Source of the DNA: Clostridiales bacterium | GTDB lineage: Bacteria; Bacillota; Clostridia; Saccharofermentanales; DTU023 | Direction of reading: 5' to 3' | Assembly: GCA_004556925.1 (NCBI GenBank) | Contig: SFFI01000029.1 | Location: 1-5,522 of the forward strand | Length of the DNA stretch: 5,522 nucleotides | In this document: positions 4,311-5,522 of the stretch, one piece after another | How the letters are laid out: each line of letters opens with the position of its first letter | Position numbering within the stretch: the stretch's first letter is position 1 | Position numbers and translations under genes: made by a program | Notes under the pieces: model-generated | Told to the model about the DNA's origin: nothing | What the model saw: only the letters and a program-made list of their open reading frames with translations | The model's database searches: none

Positions 4311-4340
4311 AAAGCCCCCCGGCCTAAGCCGAGGGGCTTT
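4311..4340. terminator. Two-way terminator between convergent genes
   Basis: A 13-position stem with one C-A mismatch (4311-4323 with 4328-4340; outer AAAGCCCC/GGGGCTTT, inner CGGC/GCCG) and a CTAA loop. On the minus strand it is followed by TTGTTG after the stem T's, a good U-rich tail for ending rep transcripts. On the plus strand the tail is only TTTCCC, so it is weaker for the repressor operon. It lies at the point where the plus-strand operon and rep converge, in a 140-base gap (4275-4414) with no other gene. Confidence 0.83.
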
Positions 4341-4381
4341 CCCTATCAGAAACTTTATTTTGTTTACTTAGAGGTCTCCAA

Positions 4382-4410
4382 CTCTGCCGCCGGATGCCTC
4401 CTTCCTTTCA
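4382..4410 (-). other. Orphan Shine-Dalgarno-like sequence after rep
   Basis: Just past the rep stop the minus strand reads AAAGGAAGGAGG (4408-4397), as strong as any ribosome site here, yet no ATG, GTG or TTG follows at a usable distance and no ORF of useful length follows. A GAG at 4384 (12 bases on) opens only six codons before TAA. It may be the relic of a lost gene or chance purine richness. Confidence 0.3.
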
Positions 4411-4414
4411 GACA

Positions 4415-5299
4415 TTATACCATACTGGTCAAGCAGCTGCTTATATTTTCCCGGAACTTCTCTTCGCCGACGATTTCCAGCAAAGTAGTCACGGCTCCAC
4501 CGGCCTGCTTATAAACGAAATCCTCCAAATTCGATAAATTATACTCAGCGCCAGGTTTTGTATAGAGCCGGATCGGCGCCACAGCGCCGAGCAGTTTCTC
4601 CCAATACCACTTCATCGGCCAGCGCCATTTGTTAGAATCAAAATCATCTGAATCCACATACCGAAGATAATTCCGCAGCACACCAGAAAACCGATCCCCA
4701 ATCTTGCCCGGAGCATCCAGAAATGCCAGAGCGCGGCTATCCCTCAGCTGAAGCTCTACCCGAACCCAATGACGACCATCATCAAAGCCACGCTCCGCAG
4801 CCTTATCATAAATCCGAATCATGATCTCGCTCGCCTTCCGGCCATGATAAATAGACAGGCCCTTGATCAACTTATCATGATCCCATTCCCATTCTACCGC
4901 AGTTTTCCGAAACTTGCTGACAAAACTCAGTTCCCGCGTATCCATCTCCAAAACATCAATATCCAACAAACCCTCATGATCATCAAAAGCAACATCCAAG
5001 CGCGTTAAATTCATCTCGCCTGGATTCTGGCGGACCTCATCAAAAAGAGATTCATAGTCTCCATTACCAAAAGTCTCAAAGGACCGGCAGCCCTGACCGG
5101 ACATCTCCAGCCAAACGCCCATATCCTCCCTGCCATTATAATGGATACTGATACTACCCCAGTAAAGCCGATCCATATAACCCCGAGCACCCTTCACCAA
5201 TTCCCAACTAACATGCTGCATACCAAGCAACTCTATAAAATTCTGAGGACTATGTATTTTGGAGGTTATAGACACCCAGTCATACATAACCAAATTCAT
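4415..5299 (-). CDS. Rolling-circle replication initiator, Rep_trans family
   Basis: A 294-aa protein that should nick the plus-strand origin, stay bound to the 5' end through a tyrosine, and start rolling-circle replication. Family-like features: an N-terminal YDWVSIT (residues 6-12), MSGQGCRSFE (66-75), the acidic motif RLDVAFDD (100-107, probable metal-binding residues), and IYDKAAER (163-170) with Tyr164 the likely nicking residue, followed by RVELQLR (180-186). These match the replication initiation factor family (Rep_trans, PF02486) found in Gram-positive plasmids, ICEs and inoviruses (RstA-like). ATG at 5299 has GGTGA 8 bases upstream; ATG 5287 is an alternative start. The origin should be in the hairpin-rich region just before the gene. 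It ends at the shared terminator (4311-4340). Catalytic tyrosine assignment is by pattern only. Confidence 0.88.
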   Translation of the reverse strand: MNLVMYDWVSITSKIHSPQNFIELLGMQHVSWELVKGARGYMDRLYWGSISIHYNGREDMGVWLEMSGQGCRSFETFGNGDYESLFDEVRQNPGEMNLTRLDVAFDDHEGLLDIDVLEMDTRELSFVSKFRKTAVEWEWDHDKLIKGLSIYHGRKASEIMIRIYDKAAERGFDDGRHWVRVELQLRDSRALAFLDAPGKIGDRFSGVLRNYLRYVDSDDFDSNKWRWPMKWYWEKLLGAVAPIRLYTKPGAEYNLSNLEDFVYKQAGGAVTTLLEIVGEEKFRENISSCLTSMV

Positions 5300-5395
5300 A
5301 ACTTTTTCACCAACTTGTGTAGGTAGTACCCCCCTGTTAGCGAAGGGGGGTCATACGAAGGAGCATCCTTCGTTGCAAAAAAGTTCACGCAGAGA
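5300..5395. other. Non-coding origin-like region with two hairpins
   Basis: A gene-free stretch between the end of the late operon and rep. It holds a hairpin at 5328-5351 (7-bp stem ACCCCCC/GGGGGGT, 10-base loop TGTTAGCGAA) and one at 5355-5373 (8-bp stem ACGAAGGA/TCCTTCGT, loop GCA). CGAAGG occurs both at the first hairpin's loop/stem junction and in the second stem. Rolling-circle origins are commonly hairpins with the nick in a loop, and in filamentous phages the intergenic region before the replication gene holds plus and minus origins and the packaging signal. The exact nick site is not identifiable. On the minus strand TTGCAA (5378-5373), 17 bases, TATGAC (5355-5350) could be a weak rep promoter overlapping the second hairpin. 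Confidence 0.6.
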
Positions 5396-5431
5396 AAGCA
5401 CGCGCACGCCTCCCGGCGTACGCGCGTGCTT
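5396..5431 (-). terminator. Large GC-rich hairpin at the end of the late operon
   Basis: A 9-bp outer stem (AAGCACGCG 5396-5404 with CGCGTGCTT 5423-5431) continues inward through ACGCC/GGCGT with a small bulge and a TCCC loop. On the minus strand it directly follows (and overlaps) the TAA stop of the pVI-like gene and is followed by TTTCTCTG, then a T6 run 15 bases further. It is the likely terminator for late transcripts. In filamentous phages the packaging-signal hairpin lies in the same place, so it may serve both roles. Confidence 0.7.
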
Positions 5432-5522
5432 ATTCTCTCACATTAAGCATCGGTATCTTACGAATCACCCAAAACACAAACGACCACAGAAAATACGCCG
5501 CATTGAGAAAAATTACCAACTG
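5424..5522. repeat. Terminal direct repeat, second copy (circular genome overlap)
   Basis: Identical to bases 1-99. It contains the 3' end of the pVI-like gene (minus strand, stop TAA at 5432-5430); the gene's 5' part is found only at the left end of the window (100-288). This copy restores the junction between that gene and the hairpin at 5396-5431, which is incomplete at the left end. Confidence 0.93.

Overview
The window is one complete circular genome of about 5,423 bp, linearised with a 99-base terminal overlap: bases 1-99 recur exactly at 5424-5522. Gene content and order identify a filamentous phage (inovirus-like, Inoviridae in the broad sense): a Rep_trans-type rolling-circle initiator, a small ssDNA-binding-like protein, a short major coat protein followed by a strong terminator, a Zot/gpI-like assembly ATPase, and membrane-anchored minor coat candidates. 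Strong GGAGG-type ribosome binding sites, TTGACA promoters and the look of the coat and minor coat proteins suggest a Bacillota (Clostridia-like, perhaps gut) host. The host is inferred, not shown.

Layout in minus-strand transcription order, starting from the non-coding origin-like region (5300-5432): the rep gene (5299-4415) ends at a two-way terminator (4311-4340). A divergent control region (about 3870-3955) with overlapping promoters and three related operator-like sites follows. From it, a rightward mini-operon (3973-4274, plus strand) encodes a ribbon-helix-helix repressor candidate and a one-pass membrane protein. The leftward operon runs through the ssDNA-binding-like gene (3834-3598), a coiled-coil gene (ending 3366), a tRNA gene (3380-3306) and the major coat gene (ending 3071), stopping at an intrinsic terminator (3062-3031). 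After two small hairpins come a 48-aa membrane protein (2928-2782), the Zot-like ATPase (2772-2023), an exported membrane-anchored protein (2093-1497), a pIII-like adsorption protein (1594-278) and a pVI-like three-helix protein (288-7). A large GC-rich hairpin closes the circle.

The most striking element is the tRNA just upstream of the coat gene. It reads as a chimera. Its acceptor stem, D stem and anticodon stem carry bacterial initiator (fMet) hallmarks: G2-G7 as in the initiator, A11:U24, and three G:C pairs next to the anticodon loop. Its anticodon is CUC (reads GAG), and its D loop, 4-base variable loop and T loop look like tRNA-Glu. The coat gene next to it has a strong Shine-Dalgarno with no ATG, GTG or TTG at the right distance, but an in-frame GAG exactly 8 bases downstream. 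Together these suggest a phage-encoded initiator tRNA that starts the major coat protein at GAG. This is an inference from one sequence; N-terminal protein data or comparison with relatives would decide it.

Other points of interest are nested gene overlaps in which one protein's membrane segment and the next protein's signal peptide share the same DNA, a probable frame break at the 3' end of the small plus-strand membrane gene, and an assembly ATPase with no evident membrane segment of its own.
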